64,000 nt of DNA from Bradyrhizobium ivorense (GTDB lineage: Bacteria > Pseudomonadota > Alphaproteobacteria > Rhizobiales > Xanthobacteraceae). Below the pieces are notes generated by a model, which did not search any database, had not been told where the DNA came from, and was given only the letters and a program-made list of their open reading frames with translations. The stretch covers positions 372,001 through 436,000 of the forward strand of contig NZ_CAADFC020000028.1 of NCBI RefSeq assembly GCF_900696085.1. The letters are read 5' to 3'. This document shows positions 35,866 to 44,249 of this stretch, one piece after another. Position 1 is the first letter of the stretch. Each line of letters opens with the position of its first letter. The position numbers and the translations under genes were made by a program.

Positions 35866-37056
35866 GGCCGGATTCGCGGCGCCCGGCGTGTCCGGCAAGT
35901 CATGGAAATGCTTGGGGAAAGCCCGACGCAGGTCGATCCCGCGCAGGGTTCCCGCGATCAGCTCCGAAGCGCCGCCACGGCCGTACGGCGGCACAGCGGA
36001 CGGATCGGGGGTGAAGCGGCCGGCGAAGATGCTGTCGAGGGCGGCGCGAATGGCCGCAGAATCCGCCGGGCAATCGATGATCGAGACGGCGCGCAGCCGG
36101 CCCTGCTGGCGATCGCCGATGTTGATCGAGGGCACGCCGGCGGCCGGCGCCTCGAGGATGCCGCTCGACGAATTCCCGACCACGGCATCGGTCAGCCGCA
36201 GCGCGGCCCAGTAGCGGTTGCTGCCGAGCGAGGTGAACAGATGTGCCCGGTCCGGCCGCGCCGTCACGAAGCTGCGGATCGCATCGTCGATCGCGCGATA
36301 GCCGGGATCGGCGTTGACGCCGGTGAAGATAAAGCTGCGATCGTCGACCGCTTCCAGTGCGCCGAGCAGCGCGGCGATGTTGACGGCATCGGCTTCCGGC
36401 TGCGCCGTGGTCGGATGTAGCGTGATCAGCAGGAAGCGTTCCGGACCTGTGATGCCGAGCTGGGCAAACAATTCGCCACGGGTCAGCGCCGGCGCGGTGG
36501 TCGCAACATCGAGGCCGGGCGCGCCGGCATTGAAGACGAAGTCCGGATTCTCGCCCATCTGGATGACGCGGCGCCGATACGGCTCGGCGGCGACGAAATG
36601 AATGCAGGCCATCTTGGTGATGGCATGGCGGATGGCGTCATCGAAGGCGCCAGCCGTGACCTCGCCGCCATGAATATGCGCGATCGGGATGTTGAGCAGC
36701 GTCGCGGCGACCGCTGCCGCCATGATCTCGTAGCGGTCGCCGAGCACGACGAGAACGTCGGGCTTGAGCTCTGCAAGCACGTCGGCGAAGCCGGATACCC
36801 CGATGCCGGTGCCGCGCGCCACGGTCTCGGCGCGGTCGTCGTCGAGCTTGAGGTCGATCTTCGCCGCCAGCGGAAAGCCGTCGGCTTCGATCGCCCGCCA
36901 GGTTTCGCCAAAGCGCGGCACCAGATGCATGCCGCAGGCGATCACGCTGAGCGCGACGTCATCCGCAGCCTTGAGCCGCGTCAAAATCCCCCGCAGCAAT
37001 CCGTAATCGGCCCGCGATCCGGTGGCGACGGCGATGCGGCGGGGGGCGGCGGTCAT
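35860..37056 (-). CDS. legG: Hydrolysing UDP-sugar 2-epimerase LegG/NeuC
   Basis: A NeuC-family 2-epimerase of 398 aa that removes the nucleotide and inverts C2 to give the 6-carbon precursor of a nonulosonic acid. The family motifs TGSRADYG, GDRYE and AHIHGGEVTAGAFDDAIRH are present in order, and GNSSSGILEAPAAG is the C-terminal UDP site. ATG 37056 overlaps the legF stop as ATGA. Given LegB/LegC in the same island, the 2,4-diacetamido sugar is the expected substrate (inference). Confidence 0.9.
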   Translation of the reverse strand: MTAAPRRIAVATGSRADYGLLRGILTRLKAADDVALSVIACGMHLVPRFGETWRAIEADGFPLAAKIDLKLDDDRAETVARGTGIGVSGFADVLAELKPDVLVVLGDRYEIMAAAVAATLLNIPIAHIHGGEVTAGAFDDAIRHAITKMACIHFVAAEPYRRRVIQMGENPDFVFNAGAPGLDVATTAPALTRGELFAQLGITGPERFLLITLHPTTAQPEADAVNIAALLGALEAVDDRSFIFTGVNADPGYRAIDDAIRSFVTARPDRAHLFTSLGSNRYWAALRLTDAVVGNSSSGILEAPAAGVPSINIGDRQQGRLRAVSIIDCPADSAAIRAALDSIFAGRFTPDPSAVPPYGRGGASELIAGTLRGIDLRRAFPKHFHDLPDTPGAANPAA

Positions 37057-37799
37057 GGCGATGTCCGCCACGGCGCGGCGTCGAGCATGCCATGCTCGAT
37101 GACGTAGGAGGCGTAGGCGAGATCGGCGGCGCTCTCGATCTCGATCGAGTGCATGCGGTCCATCATGATGCCGTAGCTCGCGGACGGGTCGGCATAGATC
37201 TTGCGATGCTTGCGCATCGCGTCCCAGCCGACGAGGTAGAGCGCGCCGTTCATCGTCACCTCCGGCGCCTGGTCCTGCCGGCGCTGCGCCGGCGTCTTCA
37301 GCATCTTGTCGACGATGCCGCCGATCGAGCCGTCAGGCCCGAGCGTGCCGACGAAGATCGAGGCGACCTCGGTCTCGCGCATGCCGACCACGAGGCTCGC
37401 CTTGCGCGCCATGAACAACTCGACCGCCTCGTCGAAATGCTTGGGGAGCGCGAACGGCGAAGACGGCTCCAGCAGCATGATCGCATCGTAGCGCCGGCCT
37501 TCGTGGGCCTCGATCCAGTCCATGGCGTGCAGCACCACGTCGTTGGAGGAGGCGGTATCGGTCGCAAGCTCGGCGGGCCGCTCGAACAGCATTTCGGCGC
37601 CGTGGCGGATAGCCTCGGCGCGAATCGCCTCGCTGTCGCTGGACACGATCAGGCGGCTGCAATAGCGCGACTGCCGCGCCGCCTTTGCCTTGTAGCCGAC
37701 CAGGCTGAGGCCCCCGATCTCGCGCAGGTTCTTGCCCGGCAATCCCTTGGATCCGCCGCGGCCCACCAATAGAAACAGGATCTGCGCCGTATCAGCCAT
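37053..37799 (-). CDS. legF: Acylneuraminate cytidylyltransferase LegF/NeuA-type
   Basis: A CMP-nonulosonate synthetase of 248 aa. The nucleotide-binding opening VGRGGSKGLPGKNL (near residues 13-26) and LLEPSSPFALPKHFDEAVE are typical of NeuA/LegF/PseF proteins. It activates the nine-carbon sugar with CTP. ATG 37799 starts a compact two-gene unit (legF-legG) divergent from legI. The longer frame to 37880 is not needed. Confidence 0.88.
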   Translation of the reverse strand: MADTAQILFLLVGRGGSKGLPGKNLREIGGLSLVGYKAKAARQSRYCSRLIVSSDSEAIRAEAIRHGAEMLFERPAELATDTASSNDVVLHAMDWIEAHEGRRYDAIMLLEPSSPFALPKHFDEAVELFMARKASLVVGMRETEVASIFVGTLGPDGSIGGIVDKMLKTPAQRRQDQAPEVTMNGALYLVGWDAMRKHRKIYADPSASYGIMMDRMHSIEIESAADLAYASYVIEHGMLDAAPWRTSP

Positions 37800-37894
37800 T
37801 TGCTCGACAGCCCCATGCGTTACGCCCGGGAAACGAGCGCAAAAGTCAACGTGGTCAGGAGGCTGTGGAACACACCGCAAGCCGCCCGCTCGCG

Positions 37895-37923
37895 TTGCTT
37901 TTACCAGTGTACTCGACTAAGAC
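37895..37923 (+). promoter_or_regulatory. Weak candidate promoter of the legI operon
   Basis: TTGCTT (37895-37900) and TAAGAC (37918-37923) are 17 bp apart, about 55 nt before legI, in the divergent legF/legI gap. On the opposite strand a TTGACT lies at 37849-37844 without a good partner box. Confidence 0.3.
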
Positions 37924-37978
37924 AACCGCTTGATTGGCGGGTGATTTCGGTTACCCACCGCATCTCCGACGAAACCCG

Positions 37979-39061
37979 ATGCATCGCCGAACCCTGATCA
38001 TTGCCGAGGCTGGCGTAAACCACAACGGCGACCCCGCGCGGGCGCTGGCGCTGGTGGAGGCTGCCGCGCGGGCCGGCGCCGACATCGTCAAGTTTCAATC
38101 GTTTCGCGCCGACAAGCTGGCGACCGGCGCGGCGGCAAAGGCGAGCTATCAGCAGGCCACGACCGGAAGCGAGCAGTCCCAGCTCGAGATGCTGCGCGCG
38201 CTCGAGCTCAGCGGCGACGACGAGGAGCGCATCGCCGCCGCCTGCCGCTCCGCCGGCATCACCTATATGTCGACGCCGTTCGACGCCGACAGCGCGACCC
38301 ATCTGGTCCGCCGCATCGGTGTCGGCACGCTGAAGGTCGGCTCCGGCGATCTCACCAACGCGCCGCTGTTGCTGCACCTTGCGCGCTTCAAGCTGCCGAT
38401 CATTTTGTCGACCGGCATGGCGACGCTGGCCGAGGTCGAGCAGGCGCTCGGCGTCATCGCCTTCGGCTATCTCGGCGATGCCGCCGCCAATCCGACGCCG
38501 GCCGATCTCGCAAAAGTCCTGCTCGACCGCGCGGCCTGGGACGAGCTGCGCGCCAAGGTCACGCTGCTGCATTGCACGACCGAATATCCCGCCGATCCGC
38601 AATCGATCAATCTGCGCGCGATGGCGACGTTGCGCGATGCGTTCGGGCTTGCGGTCGGCTTTTCCGATCACAGCCGCGGCATTCATATCGCGGCTGCCGC
38701 GGTGGCGCTCGGCGCGACCGTGATCGAAAAGCACATGACGCTCGACCGCAATCTGCCCGGCCCCGATCACCGCGCCTCGATCGAGCCGGACGAGATGGCC
38801 GCGATGATCGCCTCGATCCGCGACATCGAGGCCGCGCTCGGCGACGGCCGCAAGGTGCCGGCGCCGGAGGAGGTGCCGAACCGTGCGGTGGCGCGCCGGA
38901 GCCTCGTCGCGATCCGTCCGATCAAAAGCGGCGAGCGCTTCACCGCGGACAATCTCGGCGTCAAGCGCCCCGGCAACGGCATTGCGCCGATCGAATACTG
39001 GAGCTATCTCGGCCGCACCGCGCAACGCGACTACGCGGCCAATGAGGCGCTCGAGCCATGA
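37979..39061 (+). CDS. legI: Nonulosonic acid synthase LegI/NeuB
   Basis: A NeuB-family synthase of 360 aa that condenses phosphoenolpyruvate with a 6-carbon N-acyl amino sugar. The barrel begins IIAEAGVNHNGD, has KFQSF and TPFD segments, and the catalytic His region GFSDHSRGI and EKHMTLDRNLPGPDH. The C-terminal antifreeze-like (SAF) domain starts near ARRSLVAIRPIKSGE. It opens a long plus-strand operon and overlaps neuD as ATGA. Confidence 0.92.
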   Translation: MHRRTLIIAEAGVNHNGDPARALALVEAAARAGADIVKFQSFRADKLATGAAAKASYQQATTGSEQSQLEMLRALELSGDDEERIAAACRSAGITYMSTPFDADSATHLVRRIGVGTLKVGSGDLTNAPLLLHLARFKLPIILSTGMATLAEVEQALGVIAFGYLGDAAANPTPADLAKVLLDRAAWDELRAKVTLLHCTTEYPADPQSINLRAMATLRDAFGLAVGFSDHSRGIHIAAAAVALGATVIEKHMTLDRNLPGPDHRASIEPDEMAAMIASIRDIEAALGDGRKVPAPEEVPNRAVARRSLVAIRPIKSGERFTADNLGVKRPGNGIAPIEYWSYLGRTAQRDYAANEALEP

Positions 39062-39690
39062 GCCTGATCGTGCTGTGCGCCGGCGGCCATGCCAAGGTCG
39101 TCATTGAGGCCTTGCTGAGCCGCGGCACGCGGCCTGCGGCCGTGACCGATCGCGACGCGTCGCGGATCGGCGAGACCATCGGCGGCATTCCGATCACGGG
39201 GCCGGACGACGATATTTTGAAGATGGACACTGCGTCGGTCACGCTGGCCAACGGCCTCGGCAACCGCGCCTCGCGTTCGGATTCCGGATTGGCGGGACGG
39301 CGCGCGCTGTTTGAGCGTTTCACCGCGCTGGGCTACACCTTTCCGGTGATCGCACACGCCTCTGCGGTGATCGCATCCGATGCGGTGCTCGGCGACGGTG
39401 CGCAGGTGATGGCCGGCGCCGTGATCCAGCCGGCGGCGCGGATCGGCCGCAACGTCCTGATCAACACGCGCGCGGTGGTGGAGCATGACGGCGTGGTCGG
39501 CGATCACGCGCATATCGCCCCGGGCGCGGTGCTGTGCGGCGGCGTCTCGATCGGCGAGGGCGCGCATATCGGCGCGGGAGCAGTGATTTTGGTTGGCGTC
39601 AGCGTCGGGGCGGGAGCGATCGTTGCCGCCGGCGCTGTGGTCGCAAGGAATGTCGAGGCCGGCGGATTCGCCGGCGGCGGCCGGGATTAG
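39058..39690 (+). CDS. neuD: NeuD/PglD-like sugar N- or O-acetyltransferase
   Basis: A 210-aa acetyltransferase: an N-terminal Rossmann-like part (VLCAGGHAKVVIEAL) followed by a left-handed beta-helix (repeats from about residue 100 to 205). This is the NeuD/PglD family, acting on sialic-acid precursors or UDP-4-amino sugars. In the Leg pathway it is the best candidate for the N-acetylation step after LegC (role of LegH); O-acetylation of the finished sugar is the alternative. Confidence 0.83.
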   Translation: MSLIVLCAGGHAKVVIEALLSRGTRPAAVTDRDASRIGETIGGIPITGPDDDILKMDTASVTLANGLGNRASRSDSGLAGRRALFERFTALGYTFPVIAHASAVIASDAVLGDGAQVMAGAVIQPAARIGRNVLINTRAVVEHDGVVGDHAHIAPGAVLCGGVSIGEGAHIGAGAVILVGVSVGAGAIVAAGAVVARNVEAGGFAGGGRD

Positions 39691-39696
39691 GTTGTT

Positions 39697-40737
39697 ATGA
39701 AAGAGATATTTGTCGTCAATGAAGATACGCCCTTGATCGAGACGCTGCGGCGGATCGATCAGGGACATTTGCAACTCGCCGTGGTCGAGCGCGACGGCAG
39801 GATCGTCGGCACCGTCACCGACGGCGACGTGCGGCGCGCATTGCTCGGCGGCGTCGGGCTCGATGCCTCGGTCGAACTGGTGATGAACCGCACGCCGATC
39901 ACCGCGCCGCTCGGTATCTCCAATCCGGCGGCGCTCAATCTGATGCGCAAGCACTCGATCCACCAGCTGCCGATCGTCGATCCCGACGGCCGCGTGGTCG
40001 AGGTCAAGCTGATCGACGACCTCGCGCTCGCACAGCAGTCCGATCACTGGGTGGTGCTGATGGCCGGCGGCCTCGGCTCGCGGCTGAAGCCGCTGACCGA
40101 CGACGTTCCGAAGCCGCTGATCCGCGTCGGCGACAAGCCGATCCTGGAGACCGTGCTCGGCGGCTTCATCAAGGCCGGCTTCGGCAAGTTCTTCATCTCG
40201 GTGAACTACAAGGCCGAGATGATCCAGGATTATTTCGGCGACGGCTCGGCCTGGGGCGTCGAGATCAGCTATCTGCAGGAGACCGAGCGGCTCGGCACCG
40301 CCGGCGCACTGTCGCTGCTGCCCGAGCGCCCGAAGCAGGCGTTCTTCGTCATGAACGGCGACCTGCTGACGACGGTGAATTTCGAGCAGATGCTGAAATA
40401 TCATCACCAACATCAGGCGTTCTCCACCGTCTGTGTCCGCGAGCATTCCGTCACGGTCCCGTTCGGCGTGATCGATTTCGACGATCACCGCCTGGTCGGC
40501 ATCCGCGAGAAGCCGACCCAGAAATTCTTCGTCAATGCCGGCGTCTATCTGCTGGATCCCGGTGTGCTCGATCATCTCCAGGGCAACGAAGCCATCGACA
40601 TGCCGACGCTGATCGAGCGGACCATTGCCGGCGGCCAGCAATCGGTGGTGTTTCCGTTGCGCGAGTACTGGATCGACGTCGGCCGTCTCGACGATCTGCA
40701 GCGCGCCTCCGACGAATTCCAGAGGATTTTCGGATGA
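39697..40737 (+). CDS. ptmE: PtmE-like nucleotidyltransferase with CBS domains
   Basis: A 346-aa protein of two parts: two CBS motifs (about residues 1-115, TVTDGDVRRALLGG and HQLPIVD), then a sugar-phosphate nucleotidyltransferase domain starting VVLMAGGLGSRLKPLTDDVPKPLI. The CBS-plus-transferase layout is that of Campylobacter PtmE, which makes GDP-glucosamine derivatives for the GDP-based legionaminic-acid route. The last codons overlap the next start as ATGA. Confidence 0.87.
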   Translation: MKEIFVVNEDTPLIETLRRIDQGHLQLAVVERDGRIVGTVTDGDVRRALLGGVGLDASVELVMNRTPITAPLGISNPAALNLMRKHSIHQLPIVDPDGRVVEVKLIDDLALAQQSDHWVVLMAGGLGSRLKPLTDDVPKPLIRVGDKPILETVLGGFIKAGFGKFFISVNYKAEMIQDYFGDGSAWGVEISYLQETERLGTAGALSLLPERPKQAFFVMNGDLLTTVNFEQMLKYHHQHQAFSTVCVREHSVTVPFGVIDFDDHRLVGIREKPTQKFFVNAGVYLLDPGVLDHLQGNEAIDMPTLIERTIAGGQQSVVFPLREYWIDVGRLDDLQRASDEFQRIFG

Positions 40738-41546
40738 GCACCGAGCGCTCGCTTCGCACCATGATGTCGCTCGCCGGGCGCGTCGCGCTCGTCACCGGCG
40801 GCGCCGGCCATATCGGCCGGGCGCTTGCCAACGGCCTTGCCGAACTCGGCGCCAACATCGCGCTGGTCGACATCGACGCCTCCGCCGGCACGGAGGCCGC
40901 CGCAAAACTGACCGAGAGCTGGTCGGTCAGCGCCGAGGCCTTCGCCTGCGATTTCGAGCAGGCCGCCGCCGTGCAGGACCTGCCGCGGCGGGTGCGGGAG
41001 AAATTCGGCCGCATCGACGTCATCGTCAACTGTGCCGCGTTTGTGGGCACCAGCGGCCTACAGGGCTGGGCAGTGCCGTTCGCGCAGCAGTCCGACACGA
41101 CCTGGCGGCGGGCGCTCGAGGTCAATTTGACCGCGCCGTTCATCCTGGTGCAGGCGGCGGCCGAGGATCTGGCCGCCTCCGGGCATGGCAGCGTGATCAA
41201 TATCTCCTCGATCTATGGGCTCGCCGGGCCGGATTGGCGGCTCTACGAGGGAACCGCGCTGGGCAATCCGGCGGCCTATGCCGCCAGCAAGGGCGGCCTG
41301 CTGCAGATGACCCGCTGGCTCGCCACCACCATGGCGCCGCGGGTCCGGGTCAACGCCGTGGCGCCGGGCGGCGTGTTTCGAGCCACGCCCGAGCCGTTCC
41401 TGAGCCGTTACGTGGCTCGCACGCCGCTTGCACGGATGGCGCGTGAAGACGATATGAAGGGTGCCGTGGCCTATCTGGCGAGTGATTTGTCGGCCTATGT
41501 CACCGGCCAGTGCATTGCGGTCGACGGGGGCTGGACGGCGTGGTAA
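40734..41546 (+). CDS. ptmA: PtmA-like short-chain dehydrogenase
   Basis: A classical SDR of 270 aa. TGGAGHIGRALANGLAE binds NAD(P), NCAAF fits the structural Asn motif, SSIY holds the active-site Ser and YAASKGG the Tyr-Lys pair. The insert around EGTALGNPAAYAASK is as in the PtmA branch that accompanies PtmE in Campylobacter Leg/flagellin-modification loci. Its exact step is less well defined than those of its neighbours. Confidence 0.78.
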   Translation: MSTERSLRTMMSLAGRVALVTGGAGHIGRALANGLAELGANIALVDIDASAGTEAAAKLTESWSVSAEAFACDFEQAAAVQDLPRRVREKFGRIDVIVNCAAFVGTSGLQGWAVPFAQQSDTTWRRALEVNLTAPFILVQAAAEDLAASGHGSVINISSIYGLAGPDWRLYEGTALGNPAAYAASKGGLLQMTRWLATTMAPRVRVNAVAPGGVFRATPEPFLSRYVARTPLARMAREDDMKGAVAYLASDLSAYVTGQCIAVDGGWTAW

Positions 41547-41582
41547 GCCGTCCAAAATCATGCAATTGCAGGAATCTCCAAA

Positions 41583-42764
41583 ATGTTGAGCTGTAGCAAG
41601 TGCTTATTGCCTGAAACGGCAGAGGCGACGTCGTTCGACGACGAAGGATCGTGCAGCGTTTGCCGCCAGATCGAGGTCCGCGACACCCAGATCGACTGGA
41701 ACGAGCGGCACCAGCAGATGATGGAGCTGGTCGCGCAATACCGCGACAAAGGCCTCTATGATTGCATCGTGCCGTATTCGGGCGGCAAGGACAGCGTTTT
41801 CCAGCTCTGGTACGTGGTCAAGAAGCTCGGCCTGAAGCCGCTGGTGGTGCGCTTCGACCATTGGTTCTACCGCCCGCTGATCGAGGAAAACAATACCTCG
41901 GTGTTCAAGCAGCTTGGCGTCGACGTGCTGAACTTCACGCCGAACTGGCATGTGGTTCGCGAGTTGATGCTGGAATCGCTGAAGCGCCGCGGCGACTTCT
42001 GCTGGCACTGCCACACCGGCATCTACGCCCACACCATGCAGATCGCGATCCGCTACGAGACGCCGCTCTTGTTCTGGGGCGAGAGCCTCGCGGAATACCA
42101 GTCGTTCTATTCCTACGACGAGATGGAAGAGGTCGACGAGAAGCGGTTCAACCGCGCCATGAATCTCGGCATCACCGCCGACGACATGTACGAATTCCTC
42201 GGCGGCCGCGTCGCCAAGCGCGACCTCTATCCGTTCGTGTATCCGCCGCGCAAGGAGCTGATGCGGATCAAGTGCCGCTCGATCTGCCTCGGCAGCTACA
42301 TCAAGTGGGACACCAAGAAGCACGTCGAGATCATCAAGAAGGAGCTCGGCTGGAAGGGCCAGGAGGTCGAGGGCATTCCGCCGGAGTACGACTACGAGAA
42401 GATCGAGTGCTTCTTCCAGGGCGTCCGCGACTACCTGAAATACATCAAGCGCGGCATGGGGCGGACCAACCACCTCGCCAATATCGACATCCGCAACAAG
42501 CGCATGACCCGCGAAGAGGGCGAGGCGCTGGTGCGCGAATTCGACGGCAAGCGGCCGCCGAGCCTCGATCTGTTCCTCGACTATCTGCAGCTCACCGAGG
42601 AGCAGTTCCTCGGCATTGCGATCAAGCACGAGGTCAGTCCGTGGCAGTTCTCGCCGAACAAGGTCGAGCCAGGCCGGCGCATGCCCGACATGGATCAGTG
42701 GAACAACACCCACGTGCCGTGGCCGAACCATCCGGGTGTCGAGATTGGCGGCGGCAAGGAGTAG
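41583..42764 (+). CDS. ptmG: N-acetyl sugar amidotransferase (PseA/PtmG/WbpG-like)
   Basis: A 393-aa PP-loop amidotransferase. Four Cys near the N-terminus (C4, C7, C24, C27) look like a zinc site, and SGGKDS at residues 66-71 is the ATP-binding PP-loop. The family converts an acetamido group of a sugar to acetamidino, using ammonia from a HisH-type glutaminase passed through a HisF-type barrel. HisH and HisF paralogues follow directly. Leg is the likely target because of the neighbouring genes; a 2,3-diamino uronic acid, as with WbpG, is the alternative. Confidence 0.86.
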   Translation: MLSCSKCLLPETAEATSFDDEGSCSVCRQIEVRDTQIDWNERHQQMMELVAQYRDKGLYDCIVPYSGGKDSVFQLWYVVKKLGLKPLVVRFDHWFYRPLIEENNTSVFKQLGVDVLNFTPNWHVVRELMLESLKRRGDFCWHCHTGIYAHTMQIAIRYETPLLFWGESLAEYQSFYSYDEMEEVDEKRFNRAMNLGITADDMYEFLGGRVAKRDLYPFVYPPRKELMRIKCRSICLGSYIKWDTKKHVEIIKKELGWKGQEVEGIPPEYDYEKIECFFQGVRDYLKYIKRGMGRTNHLANIDIRNKRMTREEGEALVREFDGKRPPSLDLFLDYLQLTEEQFLGIAIKHEVSPWQFSPNKVEPGRRMPDMDQWNNTHVPWPNHPGVEIGGGKE

Positions 42765-42769
42765 TCTTT

Positions 42770-42796
42770 CACCTCGCCCGCTTGCGGGGAGAGGTG
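42770..42796. repeat. Short GC-rich palindrome between the amidotransferase and hisH
   Basis: CACCTCGCCCGC pairs imperfectly with GCGGGGAGAGGTG across a two-base loop. It resembles a very common Bradyrhizobium intergenic element. It lies within an apparent operon, so it may tune mRNA stability or act as partial terminator. Confidence 0.6.
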
Positions 42797-42816
42797 GTCG
42801 GAGACGGGGGCAGGCA

Positions 42817-43455
42817 ATGTCAGGCGTTGCGATCGTCGATTACGGCATCAACAATGTTCGCTCGGTGCGCAATGCCGTCGAATATTGCGGCTTCGACCCC
42901 ATCGTGACCCATGACGAAGACGCGATCGCCGACGCCTCGCACGTGATCCTGCCCGGCGTCGGCGCGTTCGGCGACGCCATGAGCAACATCCGCGAGCGCG
43001 GCATCGACGCGATGCTGGAGCGCCACGTCCGCGAGAAGGGCAAGCCGTTCCTCGCGGTCTGCCTCGGCATGCAGCTACTCGCCAAGACATCGGAGGAGCA
43101 TGCCGATGACGGCGTGCCGCATCGCGGGCTCGGCTGGTTCGACGCCGACGTGCTGCGTCTGTTGCCCAACGATCCGGCGCTGAAGATCCCGCATATGGGC
43201 TGGAACATGGTGGCGAAGGAGCGCAGCCACCCGATCCTCGCCAATATCCGCGAGAGCAATTTGGCGTTCTATTTCGTGCATTCATTCGCCATGCGCTGCA
43301 ATGCGGAAGCTGACGTGGTCGGCTACGCCCAGTACGGCCAGCCGGTCACCGCGATCATCGCGCGCGACAATGTGGTGGCGACCCAGTTTCATCCCGAGAA
43401 GAGCCAGGACAGCGGCATCGAGCTGGTGAGCAATTTCCTGCGCTGGAATCCCTGA
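42817..43455 (+). CDS. hisH: HisH-like glutaminase subunit serving the sugar amidotransferase
   Basis: A class I glutamine amidotransferase of 212 aa with an intact triad: Cys82 (AVCLGMQ), His192 and Glu194 (FHPEK). It starts with VDYGINNVRSV, normal for HisH. There are no other histidine genes around and the next gene is a HisF lacking a catalytic residue, so it should supply ammonia for sugar amidation instead of histidine synthesis. Confidence 0.88.
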   Translation: MSGVAIVDYGINNVRSVRNAVEYCGFDPIVTHDEDAIADASHVILPGVGAFGDAMSNIRERGIDAMLERHVREKGKPFLAVCLGMQLLAKTSEEHADDGVPHRGLGWFDADVLRLLPNDPALKIPHMGWNMVAKERSHPILANIRESNLAFYFVHSFAMRCNAEADVVGYAQYGQPVTAIIARDNVVATQFHPEKSQDSGIELVSNFLRWNP

Positions 43456-43468
43456 AGATACACAAGCG

Positions 43469-44245
43469 ATGTTGAAGAAGCGCCTGATCCCAAAATTCCT
43501 GCTGCGCGACGGCAGGCTGGTGAAATACGTCCGCTTCTTCGAGAACGAGCGCGCCGCCGGCAATCCGGTGACGACGGCGAAGGTCTACAACGACTACGGC
43601 GTCGACGAATTGATCGTGCTCGACATCGTGCCGAGCGAAGCCTCGCGCAGCCGCGTCGTCGAGATCATCGAGCGGATGTCGGAAGAGATCTTCATGCCGT
43701 TCACGGTCGGCGGCGGTGTCAAAACGCTCGAGGACGTCAACATGCTGCTGCGCGCCGGCGCCGACAAGGTGTCGGTCAACTCCGAGGCGGTGCGGCGGCC
43801 GGAGTTCCTGCGCGAGGCGGCGCGCACCTTCGGCGACCAGTGCATGACGGTGTCGATCGACTACAAGCGGATCAGTCCCCACCACGCCACCGTGTTCATC
43901 GACGGCGGCCGCGAGCACGTCGCGCTCGACCCGATCGAATGGGCGAGGCGCTGCGAGGACCTGCATTGCGGCGAGGTGCTGCTCGGCTCGATCGACCGTG
44001 ACGGCACCATGTCGGGCTACGACCTCGACATGATCCACCAGGCCTCGCGCGTGCTGAGCGTGCCGCTGATCGTGTCCGGCGGCTGCGGCTCGCTGCAGCA
44101 TGCGATCGACGCGCTGGAGGCCGGCGCCTCCGCGGTCGCGATCTCCTCGATGTTCCTGTTCACCGATCACAGCCCGATCAAGCTGCGCAGCCATCTCGCC
44201 TCGCGCGGCCTCGACGTGCGCTCGAGCTCCTCAAGCCGGAACTAG
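43469..44245 (+). CDS. hisF: HisF-like barrel lacking catalytic Asp11
   Basis: A 258-aa (beta-alpha)8 barrel. HisF needs Asp11 and Asp130 to close the imidazole ring. Here the N-terminus reads RLIPKFLLRDGRLVK, where Leu11 stands at the Asp11 position, while the second Asp is kept (SIDYKR, residue 131). Lys19 and the barrel glycines remain. It should therefore not be a working imidazole glycerol phosphate synthase; an ammonia-channel role between the HisH-like protein and the sugar amidotransferase is likely. Confidence 0.87.
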   Translation: MLKKRLIPKFLLRDGRLVKYVRFFENERAAGNPVTTAKVYNDYGVDELIVLDIVPSEASRSRVVEIIERMSEEIFMPFTVGGGVKTLEDVNMLLRAGADKVSVNSEAVRRPEFLREAARTFGDQCMTVSIDYKRISPHHATVFIDGGREHVALDPIEWARRCEDLHCGEVLLGSIDRDGTMSGYDLDMIHQASRVLSVPLIVSGGCGSLQHAIDALEAGASAVAISSMFLFTDHSPIKLRSHLASRGLDVRSSSSSRN

Positions 44246-44249
44246 CACC

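Noticed and set aside
35860..37056. 2-epimerase as WbpI or WecB (non-hydrolysing)
   Set aside because: The SRADYG and HIHGGE motifs and linkage to legF/legI fit the hydrolysing NeuC/LegG branch better.
42817..44245. HisH and HisF as histidine biosynthesis genes
   Set aside because: No other his genes nearby, direct linkage to a sugar amidotransferase, and HisF lacks Asp11.
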